From: a bacterium
Lineage (GTDB): Bacteria > Vulcanimicrobiota > Xenobia > Xenobiales > JADMJV01
Assembly: GCA_018266105.1 (NCBI GenBank)
Contig: JAFEBA010000063.1
Coordinates: forward strand, 61,753-125,752
Reading direction: 5' to 3'
DNA length: 64,000 bases
Position numbers and translations under genes: made by a program. This document shows, one piece after another, positions 35,131-42,200 of this stretch (positions are counted from its first letter, which is position 1; every line of letters starts with the position of its first letter). The notes under the pieces were generated by a model that was given only the letters and a program-made list of their open reading frames with translations, was not told the origin of the DNA and did not search any database.

Positions 35131-36017
35131 CCCGAAAGTCCCCGATAAAGCTCCTGCAGGGGCGGGCTCAACTCGGATTGTCGCCGGGGCTCGCAGCGCA
35201 CCAGGAGCAACTGAACCAGTTCCTCGAGACCAACCTGGCCGGACTGAACTCTGTCGACCACCACCCCGAAGCCGGGACGAGAGACCTGTCCGGGCTGGCG
35301 AGGGGCCGAGCTGGCCACATGACCGGTCTTCTCAAAGTAGCCGATACGCTCGTAAATCTTGCGATAGGCCGAGCCGACCGACTGCACGGCCGCTTCCGTG
35401 GGCTGGTCTGTCAGGCGGGCCGAGTGCGCCTCCAAACGTTCCAACTGGTCCCAGGTGTCCAGAGCCGCCGACTTGCTGATGGATTTGGAGCGCAGAGCCA
35501 CGAAGAAGCCCTGCAGCACCCTCTGCTTCTCTTGCTCAAGCAACACCACCAGTTGCTGGACGCGCTTGACACTGGTCTTTTCCATCAAACGCAGGGGAGC
35601 CGTAAAGAGGTTACGCAATCCTTGTAACGGAGCCAGAATACCCGAGCGGCGGTTGAGGGTGCGGCGCACCACCTCCAACATGGCCGGCACCCGAAAAGGC
35701 TTATGAACGTAGTCGTCCACCTGGAGTTCGATGGCGCGACGGGGACAGTCGTCGCTGGCATACCCGGTGATCATCACCACCTTGACGCCCGGCTGAAACT
35801 TTTTGATGGCGGCGATCGCCCCGAGGCCATCGGTGGGACCGGCCATGCGGATATCGGAAATCACCAGCTCGAAGGGAATCTTGCGCGCCATCTCTACGGC
35901 CAGCTCGGGCCTCCCGGCGCCGCGAGCTTCGTAACCCGCGCCTTCCAATGCTTCGCAGAGCAATTCCAGCATGATGGAATCGTCTTCCAAAACGAGGATC
36001 CGAACTTGCGAACTCAT
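35127..36017 (-). CDS. receiver-domain response regulator without DNA-binding domain
   Basis: 296 residues. Residues 1-125 are a receiver: acidic pocket LEDD (11-13), phosphorylation site Asp55 in VISDIRM, Thr in MITGYAS, Lys in VHKPF. A two-residue enlargement follows the Asp loop (RMAGPTDGLG). The C-terminal 170 residues are helical and match no output domain I recognise: no HTH, no GGDEF, no HD. It is probably a protein-protein output, perhaps on the pilus platform encoded immediately downstream by an overlapping gene. It lies 37 bases after the receiver/BTAD gene. Confidence 0.88.
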   Translation of the reverse strand: MSSQVRILVLEDDSIMLELLCEALEGAGYEARGAGRPELAVEMARKIPFELVISDIRMAGPTDGLGAIAAIKKFQPGVKVVMITGYASDDCPRRAIELQVDDYVHKPFRVPAMLEVVRRTLNRRSGILAPLQGLRNLFTAPLRLMEKTSVKRVQQLVVLLEQEKQRVLQGFFVALRSKSISKSAALDTWDQLERLEAHSARLTDQPTEAAVQSVGSAYRKIYERIGYFEKTGHVASSAPRQPGQVSRPGFGVVVDRVQSGQVGLEELVQLLLVRCEPRRQSELSPPLQELYRGLSG

Positions 36018-36054
36018 TGGGGGCGTTTCTTCACCGCCCTGGCGCGCTCAGCCT

Positions 36055-38265
36055 CTATATTGAAAGCTTGGCGCGGTGATAGAGGGACAGCAACTCGATG
36101 CTTGGCTCCATCTCCAACTCGGTCTTGAGGACTCGCTGGCATCGTTCAAAGAGGCGCACCGCCTGCTCCGGCCGACCGCTGTTGAGGTAGGCCTGCATCC
36201 CGAGGCGATAGGCTTCCTGGTTGCAACGGTCGAGCTGCAAAATCCGGGTGGAACACTCCAGAACCTGGTCGTGATTCTGGCCTTCCTCGGCCAGCTGACA
36301 CAGACGGTTGAGAGACTCAAGCACGGATTGCTCCAGGTTGGCGCGGGTTGAGACGGCCCATTCCAGGTAGCAGGCCTCCAGGAAGGGACCGGTATAGAGC
36401 TCCACCACCTTGCTGAGATGTAAGCGCTCAAAGGGCTCTCCCTTGGACTGGCGTGCGCGCTGCACGGCCTCCTGCAGATCGCGGGCGTCCAGCACCACCT
36501 TGCACTCAGGATGGATACGCGTGCCTTTGCCTTCGCGCACGATATACTCGAAGCCATCACCTGCTTCGCCGCCACGCAGAGCCGAACGCAAGGTCGCGCG
36601 CAGCGCATTCAGATTGGCTTTGTTGGCGTGCTCCTGGCCGGGCCAGAGTTCTTCGATCAAAACCTCATCGGTATAGCTGCGCTGAGGGTCCAGCGCCAGA
36701 CGAAAGAGCAAAAGCTTGGCTTTCTGGTTGCGCTTCCAGGCTGGCTCGGCCAGGGGGCGCCCGTCCACGAAAAATTCCATTTTGCCCAGCCCGAAAAGCC
36801 GCAGACTGTGACCCGTGGGCAGGGTCGCCAACTCGGCGTTGGCCTCCGCCGTGCCTTCCTGGTAGCCCATGGCCTTGAGAAACTCGGCGTCGCTGTTCTT
36901 CTGACACAGTTCTTTGACCAGGGGCTGAACTTTGGGGTCACGCAGAAAGCGCTGAGCGCGACCGGGCGAACTGGAGACCAGTGCCGTCAGCAAAGGGTAG
37001 ATCTCTCCGCAGGCCCGGGCCGAATTAGAGTGTACGAGGGCTGGCAGCAGCCAGTAGCCCTGCTCCACCAGATCCCGCGGGGTCAGGGCCAGATGAGCTT
37101 CTCTGAGAGTGGCGGGCAGCGGTGCCGCCTCAAAGAAGAGAACTTCGGCCAGGGCGGCCAGGGCCACCCGGGTCGACATCCCCAGGCCTTCACAGATTTT
37201 TTTTCCTTCAGCCAGCCAGTTGCGGGCTTCTTCGGCTTTGACCAGAGCCAGCAAAATGCCGGCTTCCACCACCACCTCGGCCTGGGCCATAGGTCCCACC
37301 GAGCGAGCTAGTGAGTAAGCCTGGCGCGCCAGTTCGCGAGCCTGCTCCGCCTTACCCGACTTCCAGGCGACTCGCGCGGCCCCCAGCGAAGCCAGCACCG
37401 CTTCGCGATTGACGCCTGACTGAGAAAGCTCGGCCAGGGCGACTGCCGCATTTTCATGGTCGCCCGCGGCTTCCAAGGAGAGTGCCACGTGCAGCATACC
37501 GCGACGGGAGGCATAATCGTCCGAGGCCTCGCGGGCTTGCTCGGGTGCCACGCTGGATTGGGCCAGGCGCTGCGCGGCCTCCATGACCTGACGGGCCTCC
37601 GGATTCACATTCGCCTCCACCCCAAGCTCGAGCAGAGCTTTGACGGAGTCCGGAAGGGCGGCGGCCACGAAGGGCGGCAAAGCGTCGGGAGCGGTCTTGT
37701 TGAGAGCGAACAGGATGGTTGCCAGGCTGAGCGACTCCACTTCCTCTTCCGGCAGGCCCAACTGGCGACCGAGCGTGATGGCCCACTTGCCCGATTCCTG
37801 AACCCAGGAGGCTCGGGTTAACCGGCTTTCGGCCAGGAACATTTTGAGCGCCCACATCAAGGTGGCGCGGAGGGAGCGTTCGCGAGCGCGCTCGCGTTCG
37901 TCTACCTTGGTCCGCTCGAGCTGGCGCTTGACTGCCTGGAGCAGTTCCGAGAGTCGGAAAGGCTTTTTCAAGTACTCGCCCACGCCGATTTGCATCGCCT
38001 TGAGGGTTTCGGCTTCGGAGGCATAGCCGGTGACCACGATGGACTTGGTCTCAGGATTAAGGGCCTTAACTTCCTCCAGGGCCTGCAAACCATCGGTGCC
38101 GGGCATGCGAATATCGGTAACGACCAGATCGAACGATTGCTGACGGGCCTTTTGCAGAGCATCTTCGCCGTTGCGGGCGGTCACGACCTCATACTCGTAC
38201 TCCGTCAGTGCCTCGCGGAACACCTCCAGCGCCGTTTCATCGTCTTCCACTAACAAGATTCGCAC
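36055..38265 (-). CDS. response regulator with OmpR-like DNA-binding and BTAD domains (SARP-like)
   Basis: 736 residues from the GTG at 38265, which has GGAGGG six bases upstream and starts right at the receiver (RILLVEDDE). A longer upstream start adds only unstructured residues. Residues 1-120 are a receiver with Asp51 (VVTDIRMPG) and Lys near 101 (LKKPF). Residues 130-500 are helical, with weak TPR-like repeats. From about 500 comes a winged-helix segment (LRLFGLGKMEFFVDG, then RNQKAKLLLFRLAL and DEVLIEELWPG) followed by a BTAD region with TPR helices to the end. This pairing is known from SARP-type and LuxR-like activators. It heads the pseudopilin operon and is the likely activator of it. 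Confidence 0.9.
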   Translation of the reverse strand: MRILLVEDDETALEVFREALTEYEYEVVTARNGEDALQKARQQSFDLVVTDIRMPGTDGLQALEEVKALNPETKSIVVTGYASEAETLKAMQIGVGEYLKKPFRLSELLQAVKRQLERTKVDERERARERSLRATLMWALKMFLAESRLTRASWVQESGKWAITLGRQLGLPEEEVESLSLATILFALNKTAPDALPPFVAAALPDSVKALLELGVEANVNPEARQVMEAAQRLAQSSVAPEQAREASDDYASRRGMLHVALSLEAAGDHENAAVALAELSQSGVNREAVLASLGAARVAWKSGKAEQARELARQAYSLARSVGPMAQAEVVVEAGILLALVKAEEARNWLAEGKKICEGLGMSTRVALAALAEVLFFEAAPLPATLREAHLALTPRDLVEQGYWLLPALVHSNSARACGEIYPLLTALVSSSPGRAQRFLRDPKVQPLVKELCQKNSDAEFLKAMGYQEGTAEANAELATLPTGHSLRLFGLGKMEFFVDGRPLAEPAWKRNQKAKLLLFRLALDPQRSYTDEVLIEELWPGQEHANKANLNALRATLRSALRGGEAGDGFEYIVREGKGTRIHPECKVVLDARDLQEAVQRARQSKGEPFERLHLSKVVELYTGPFLEACYLEWAVSTRANLEQSVLESLNRLCQLAEEGQNHDQVLECSTRILQLDRCNQEAYRLGMQAYLNSGRPEQAVRLFERCQRVLKTELEMEPSIELLSLYHRAKLSI

Positions 38266-38347
38266 GACAGACCCTCCAAAGAGGACCGCGTTCGCTCCCA
38301 CCCCCTCCGGCCCCTTGGGGATATCAGGCAGGAGGGTACTGGGCTGA

Positions 38348-38382
38348 CTTGAAAAGTTTGAGCGTAATTCGGTTCTTTCAAG
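38348..38382. promoter_or_regulatory. inverted repeat in divergent promoter region
   Basis: CTTGAAA at 38348-38354 is mirrored by TTTCAAG at 38376-38382 with a 21-base spacer. It lies between the divergent receiver/BTAD gene and the exported-protein gene. It could be a binding site for the regulator. Seven-base arms can also occur by chance. Confidence 0.3.
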
Positions 38383-38394
38383 TAAAGGAGTGTC

Positions 38395-38841
38395 ATGAAA
38401 ACTCGTTGGTTCCTCGCTCTCTCAGCGGCCGCCCTGGGCCTGCTGGTCAATCTTAGCCCGGTCGGAGCCCTGGGCGGGCAGGGGCAGGAGCCGGACACGG
38501 CGGGTGAGACGGTGCGCAAGATCAAAATGCTGCCGTTGGACGAAAAGGACACCCACACCTACGGTTGGGTTCGGATCAGCGCCGACGCACTCACCATGGG
38601 TGCCAATCATCTGCCTCCCGACAACTTTTACACGGTCTACTTCGAGAATGGCGCGGATAAGCAAACCCTGGGCGAAGAACCCACGCTGCGCACCAGCGCC
38701 GTGGGTGAAGCCAAATACACCCTGCGTTTGACCGAGCCCCTGGGTGCCAAGTGGAGCAAAATCGTGCTTTATCAGCACACGGACGGCAAAGAAGATTTGA
38801 GTGGCGAGATGAAGCCCGTCATGGAGGCAAAATTACGCTAG
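38395..38841 (+). CDS. small exported protein of unknown function
   Basis: 148 residues with a Sec signal peptide (MKTRWFLALSAAALGLLVNL, cleavage near VGALGG). AAAGGAG lies six bases before the ATG. The mature domain of about 115 residues contains regular beta-strand periodicity (YGWVRISADALTMG; NFYTVYFENG; KYTLRLTEPLGAKWSKIVLY), like a small immunoglobulin or lipocalin-like sandwich. I recognise no family. Divergent from the receiver/BTAD gene. The following EcsC reading frame may begin inside its last codons. Confidence 0.78.
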   Translation: MKTRWFLALSAAALGLLVNLSPVGALGGQGQEPDTAGETVRKIKMLPLDEKDTHTYGWVRISADALTMGANHLPPDNFYTVYFENGADKQTLGEEPTLRTSAVGEAKYTLRLTEPLGAKWSKIVLYQHTDGKEDLSGEMKPVMEAKLR

Positions 38842-39704
38842 ACTGGCGGGCTCAGCTCGACGAAGAAGAGCAAAAGCAGTATCGCCTGACTCAAGACTGG
38901 ATCGAGGCCCCGGAAGGAATTCTGGGCAAAGGCATGGGCTTGATCGGTAAACCCATCGATCTGGCCTACCGAGCCGTGCCCGAGTCCCTGAAAGAGAAAG
39001 TCAGTCAGGCGCTTTATCAGGTGTTGCTGCAGGTCCGCGAGCACTCGCGAGACACCGTACGCCGCCAGGCGCTCTACGACAGCATTTCTCAAAAGGTCGG
39101 CCTGGATGTGAGCGACAAGCGCAACCTGGATCGCCAGCCTCTGAAGGTGCTGGACCGTGCGGCCCAGCAAGTGCTGTCGGCCCATCGTCAGCTGGCGGTG
39201 GTTCAGGGAGGGGTGACTGGAGCAGCCGGCCTACCAGGCCTGATAGCAGATATCCCCTCCCTCTACTTCCTGGTCTTCCGCTGCGTGGAAGAAATCGCGT
39301 GCTGCTATGGATTTCCGGCAGATTCCGAAGAAGAACGCGATCTGGTGCTGAAAGTCGTCAATATCGGTCACTACCTGGAAAGCGCCAACAAGCGCAAAGG
39401 AATGCTGGAAATCGAGTCGATGCATGAAATGCTGCGTCGAGGGGCTCCGGTTAAAGATCTGGAACGCACCATGGTGGCCAAGAGCTTGCAGACCCTGTCG
39501 CGCCAGCTCAGCTCCCGGCTGGTGCAGCGCAAGCTGGCTCAGACCCTGATGATCGTCGGGGCAGTGATCGGAGCGGGAGTGAACGCCGCCCTGGTCTCAG
39601 ATGTTGGTACCACCGCCTTTCACGCCTACCGCTTGCGTAGACTGCGCCACGTGGCCGAGCAAAGGCTGGAACGGCAGCAGCCAGCAGAGCCGGGCGAATC
39701 CTGA
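38751..39704 (+). CDS. EcsC family protein
   Basis: The frame from the GTG at 38751 gives 317 residues, overlapping the previous gene by 91 bases. That first stretch (EQNRALSAHGRQRR) looks unlike protein sequence, so the true start is probably later. GGAGG at 38823-38827 is followed by ATT at 38832, a rare start codon, then the natural-looking LDWRAQLDEEEQKQYRL. The EcsC part is clear: GLIGKPIDLAYRAVPESLKE, VTGAAGLPGLIADIPSLYFL, IACCYGF, and a final segment around MIVGAVIGAGVNAAL. EcsC domain proteins are membrane-associated, of uncertain role, and often near transport genes. It is followed by a CTG-started gene overlapping its stop. Confidence 0.82.
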   Translation: MEQNRALSAHGRQRRFEWRDEARHGGKITLDWRAQLDEEEQKQYRLTQDWIEAPEGILGKGMGLIGKPIDLAYRAVPESLKEKVSQALYQVLLQVREHSRDTVRRQALYDSISQKVGLDVSDKRNLDRQPLKVLDRAAQQVLSAHRQLAVVQGGVTGAAGLPGLIADIPSLYFLVFRCVEEIACCYGFPADSEEERDLVLKVVNIGHYLESANKRKGMLEIESMHEMLRRGAPVKDLERTMVAKSLQTLSRQLSSRLVQRKLAQTLMIVGAVIGAGVNAALVSDVGTTAFHAYRLRRLRHVAEQRLERQQPAEPGES

Positions 39705-40171
39705 AAATCGGGCTCCTCTCGGATACTCATGGCCATTTTGATCCAGGCTGGCGGGAAGTTCTGGGAGATTGCGATGAAATCTGGCATGCCGGCGACATCG
39801 GCAGCCTTGCCGTCAGCGAAGGACTTATGGCCTGGGCGCCCCTGGTCGGCTGTCACGGCAACATCGATGACGCCTCAGTCCGGGCCCAGTTCCCCGAACA
39901 CGTCCACTTCGAGCGGGAAGGCATACGCGTCTGGCTGACCCATATTTGCAGCCCCGCGGTGAAGAAAAAGCTGATAACCGAAAAGCCCGATCTGCTCGTC
40001 TTCGGGCACTCCCACGTGGTTAAGGCGGAACGGGACAAGCTGGGAGTTTTCCATCTCAATCCGGGAGCTTGCGGCCGCCAGGGCTTTCATGTGGTGAAGA
40101 CCATGCTCACCTTTGAGGTCCAGGCTCGACGCGTTAGCCAGTTACGTATCCACGATCTGGGACCCAGGTAA
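39701..40171 (+). CDS. YfcE/MJ0936-like metallophosphoesterase with CTG start
   Basis: 156 residues. The usual start codons give only a fragment beginning at 39827, but the frame is open and coding back to CTG at 39701, which overlaps the EcsC stop as CTGA. From there the whole family pattern appears: LKIGLLSDTHGHFDP, IWHAGDIGSL, GCHGNIDDA, LTHICSP, FGHSHVVK and LNPGACG. These supply the metal-binding Asp, His and Asn residues of calcineurin-like phosphoesterases of the YfcE/MJ0936 type, which act on phosphodiesters. Without the first 42 residues the enzyme would lack two metal ligands. CTG (or the adjacent ATC) initiation is therefore strongly implied. It is the third gene of a plus-strand group. 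Confidence 0.88.
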   Translation: MKIGLLSDTHGHFDPGWREVLGDCDEIWHAGDIGSLAVSEGLMAWAPLVGCHGNIDDASVRAQFPEHVHFEREGIRVWLTHICSPAVKKKLITEKPDLLVFGHSHVVKAERDKLGVFHLNPGACGRQGFHVVKTMLTFEVQARRVSQLRIHDLGPR

Positions 40172-40200
40172 GCTCTACCAGCGACCCGAACTGCCTGGCG

Positions 40201-40377
40201 ATGCTGGAAACAACCTCCCACCTTCGCGATCTGCTGGCCGATTTCCAGAAGCTCCTGGGGGACCAACCGGGCACCGCCCCCAGCCGCCGCTCTCCTGCTC
40301 AACAACGTGAGAAGATCCGGAAGCTGGTGGACGAATGGCTCAATCAACTTGTCGGCATGGAGGTGGACGTTCCGTGA
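40201..40377 (+). CDS. small helical protein coupled to zinc ribbon gene
   Basis: 58 residues, MLETTSHLRDLLADFQKLLG, a short disordered linker, then a second helix (QQREKIRKLVDEWLNQLVG). It is entirely helical and charged with no membrane segment. No strong ribosome site is visible at the ATG. Support comes from its end: the stop forms a GTGA overlap with the next gene, whose GGAGGTGG ribosome site lies inside this ORF. The gene is too short to classify. It may be a partner of the zinc ribbon protein. Confidence 0.55.
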   Translation: MLETTSHLRDLLADFQKLLGDQPGTAPSRRSPAQQREKIRKLVDEWLNQLVGMEVDVP

Positions 40378-40886
40378 TTTGCCTGAATTGCGGCCGCGAC
40401 CAGCAGGGCGAACAGGAAGAATGCCCCGGCTGCGGACACAGCCTGCCGGTCTTTCCGCCCTACGTGCGCAGCAACCACGTTGCTCAGCTACAGCAGGCCC
40501 TTCGCCATTGCAAAGATGGCCAGCTCACATTGGAGCAGTTCGCGGAAATCTACGGCCGCTTTGCCGAGTTGGGCCTGAACTTCCAACAGCGTTGGCGAGT
40601 CAATGCCCAGACCAGCCTGGTGGATGGTCTGCCGCCCGAACTCAAAGCACGCTATCAGGCCGGAGTGGCCGAACTGGACCAGGCTCTGAATCTGCTGGAG
40701 GAAGCGCTGCAATGTCTGGACCAGTGCCTTGAATCCGGGACCGACGCTGACTTTGCCCGAGCCGACGACCTCCTGACCGACTTCTTCAAAATCGGCTGCG
40801 GCGGTTGCGCCATCCTGATGGAAGAGCTGGACAAAACGGAAAACACCGATTCAGCCGGCACCTTCTTGGACGTGCGCGGACTGTAA
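40374..40886 (+). CDS. zinc ribbon protein
   Basis: 170 residues from the GTG at 40374, chosen because GGAGGTGG lies eight bases upstream and the first residues are ICLNCGRDQ. A zinc ribbon is formed by CLNCG and CPGCGH (residues 3-24). The rest is a long helical region (QQALRHCKDGQLTLEQFAEIY through ALNLLEEALQCLDQCLESG), with a final CGGCAILMEELDKTE that could bind metal or form disulfides. It resembles the many small zinc-ribbon plus helical proteins of unknown function found in bacteria with complex surfaces. It overlaps the small helical gene by four bases. Confidence 0.75.
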   Translation: MICLNCGRDQQGEQEECPGCGHSLPVFPPYVRSNHVAQLQQALRHCKDGQLTLEQFAEIYGRFAELGLNFQQRWRVNAQTSLVDGLPPELKARYQAGVAELDQALNLLEEALQCLDQCLESGTDADFARADDLLTDFFKIGCGGCAILMEELDKTENTDSAGTFLDVRGL

Positions 40887-41016
40887 GTCCAGCTGAGGGA
40901 AAAAAGAGAAAATCCTAATTTTTGTTCAGACCCGTTTAAGGGCAAGCCTGTAAATTCTCTCCAGGGCCAGCTTACAAACACACATCGAATGGGGCTGAGC
41001 CGTTCTGGAGGGTAAG

Positions 41017-42150
41017 TTGAATACCATCGCGTTCGCTCCTCAGCAACCGGAGGTTGCTGGTGGCAATCCTAGAGTTTCCCAACCTGCGGCCAAGCCGGCC
41101 GCTCCCGCTGCCAAAGCAGCCACCCCGGCTCGCGCCGACCAGGTTCAGGTCCGCGGCGACATCAATCCCTACGAAGGATTTTCCGACGACTACGCCAGCG
41201 TCACCGTGGACCGCTGGCGCAAAGGCCCCAACGATTCGATTGAACACATTCTGCGCAATCAGGGCTACTCGTCCAACGAGATTTACAAGAAAGACCGCAA
41301 CGGTCAGAGTCTTATTCAGCGTGTGGCCGCCGCCAACGGCCTGAAAGACCCCAACCTCATTCGCCCCGGACAGAAGGGCCTGAAAGTTCCGGTCAAGGCC
41401 AAGCCCGCCGAGCAACCCAAACCCGAGGCTCCCAAGCCGGTCGTGGAGCAACCCAAACCCGAGCCCGCCAAACCGGTGGCAGAGCCTCAGCAGCCGGTCG
41501 TGGAACCCAAAAAAGACGAGCCCCAGCAGCCTCAACAGCCGGGGGCCGAAACTCCCCAGCCCGCTCCGGCCAAGCCCAAGAAACACCACCGCTTCCTGTG
41601 GTTCGGACGCAAGGATAAGCCCGAGACGCCGGTTCAGCCCCAGCAGCCAGAGCAGCCCCAGCAGCCCCAGCAGCCCAAGGCCGACGCCCCCCAGCCCGGG
41701 GTGCAGCCCCAGCCGCCCGCGGCGGCCAACGACGAGGGCACCGATCCGGCCAGCATCGCCGCCAAGGAAGGCGCCGAAGTCAACTTGCTGATGAAAGGCG
41801 TAACCGACGGTAAGTTTACCCGCAACGAATTCATGGCCCTCAATGCCACCGCCAATCAATACACTGAACTTCGATCCCAGTATGCCAAGGACGGCTTCAA
41901 GCCCGAGCAAGTGGTGGAGCTTTCCCAGGTCCAGCAGCAGTACGGTCAGATGTATGCTCGCTTCCTGGCCGACGACAAGGCTAAAGTGACCTTTGCAGGC
42001 GCAGACTCTCAGGACCCCGCCGCTCGTTTCCGCAGCCAACAGAACGAAGAAGGCGGCCAGTTGTATGACCAGTTCATCGGTCAGCAGATCGATGAAGCAA
42101 CGATCAGGGCCCGCCTGCTCGCTCAGCGTCAGGCTTCCGGTCAGCGCTAA
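41017..42150 (+). CDS. LysM-like, Pro/Gln-rich protein of unknown function
   Basis: 377 residues from a TTG with GGAGGG seven bases upstream. Order: disordered Ala/Pro leader (1-50) without signal peptide; a LysM-like segment at about 68-125 (DSIEHILRNQGYSSNEIY, then LIQRVAAANGLKDPNLI, IRPGQKGLKVP); a Pro/Gln/Lys repeat region at about 130-245 with units such as QPKPE and QQPQQP; and a helical C-terminal domain of about 110 residues (ASIAAKEGAEVNLLMKGVTD to the end). LysM segments usually bind peptidoglycan or chitin, so a wall-linked protein is plausible, but it carries no Sec leader. The same plan of leader plus Pro-rich linker recurs in neighbours. Confidence 0.78.
   Translation: MNTIAFAPQQPEVAGGNPRVSQPAAKPAAPAAKAATPARADQVQVRGDINPYEGFSDDYASVTVDRWRKGPNDSIEHILRNQGYSSNEIYKKDRNGQSLIQRVAAANGLKDPNLIRPGQKGLKVPVKAKPAEQPKPEAPKPVVEQPKPEPAKPVAEPQQPVVEPKKDEPQQPQQPGAETPQPAPAKPKKHHRFLWFGRKDKPETPVQPQQPEQPQQPQQPKADAPQPGVQPQPPAAANDEGTDPASIAAKEGAEVNLLMKGVTDGKFTRNEFMALNATANQYTELRSQYAKDGFKPEQVVELSQVQQQYGQMYARFLADDKAKVTFAGADSQDPAARFRSQQNEEGGQLYDQFIGQQIDEATIRARLLAQRQASGQR
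41405..41735 (+). repeat. Pro/Gln/Lys-coding repeat region
   Basis: Imperfect short repeats of codons for Pro, Gln, Glu and Lys (CCC/CAG/CCG-rich) inside the LysM-like gene, encoding a stiff extended linker. There is no regular DNA period, so this is protein composition and not a CRISPR or a microsatellite. Confidence 0.75.
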
Positions 42151-42200
42151 TCCAACTTTCCCAGCCGAGACCAACCAGCACGGATGTAGAGAGGGGACCC

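Noticed and set aside
41405..41735. Repeat-rich segment considered as a CRISPR array or DNA repeat
   Set aside because: There is no constant repeat and spacer length. The repetition follows the Pro/Gln codons of an open reading frame.
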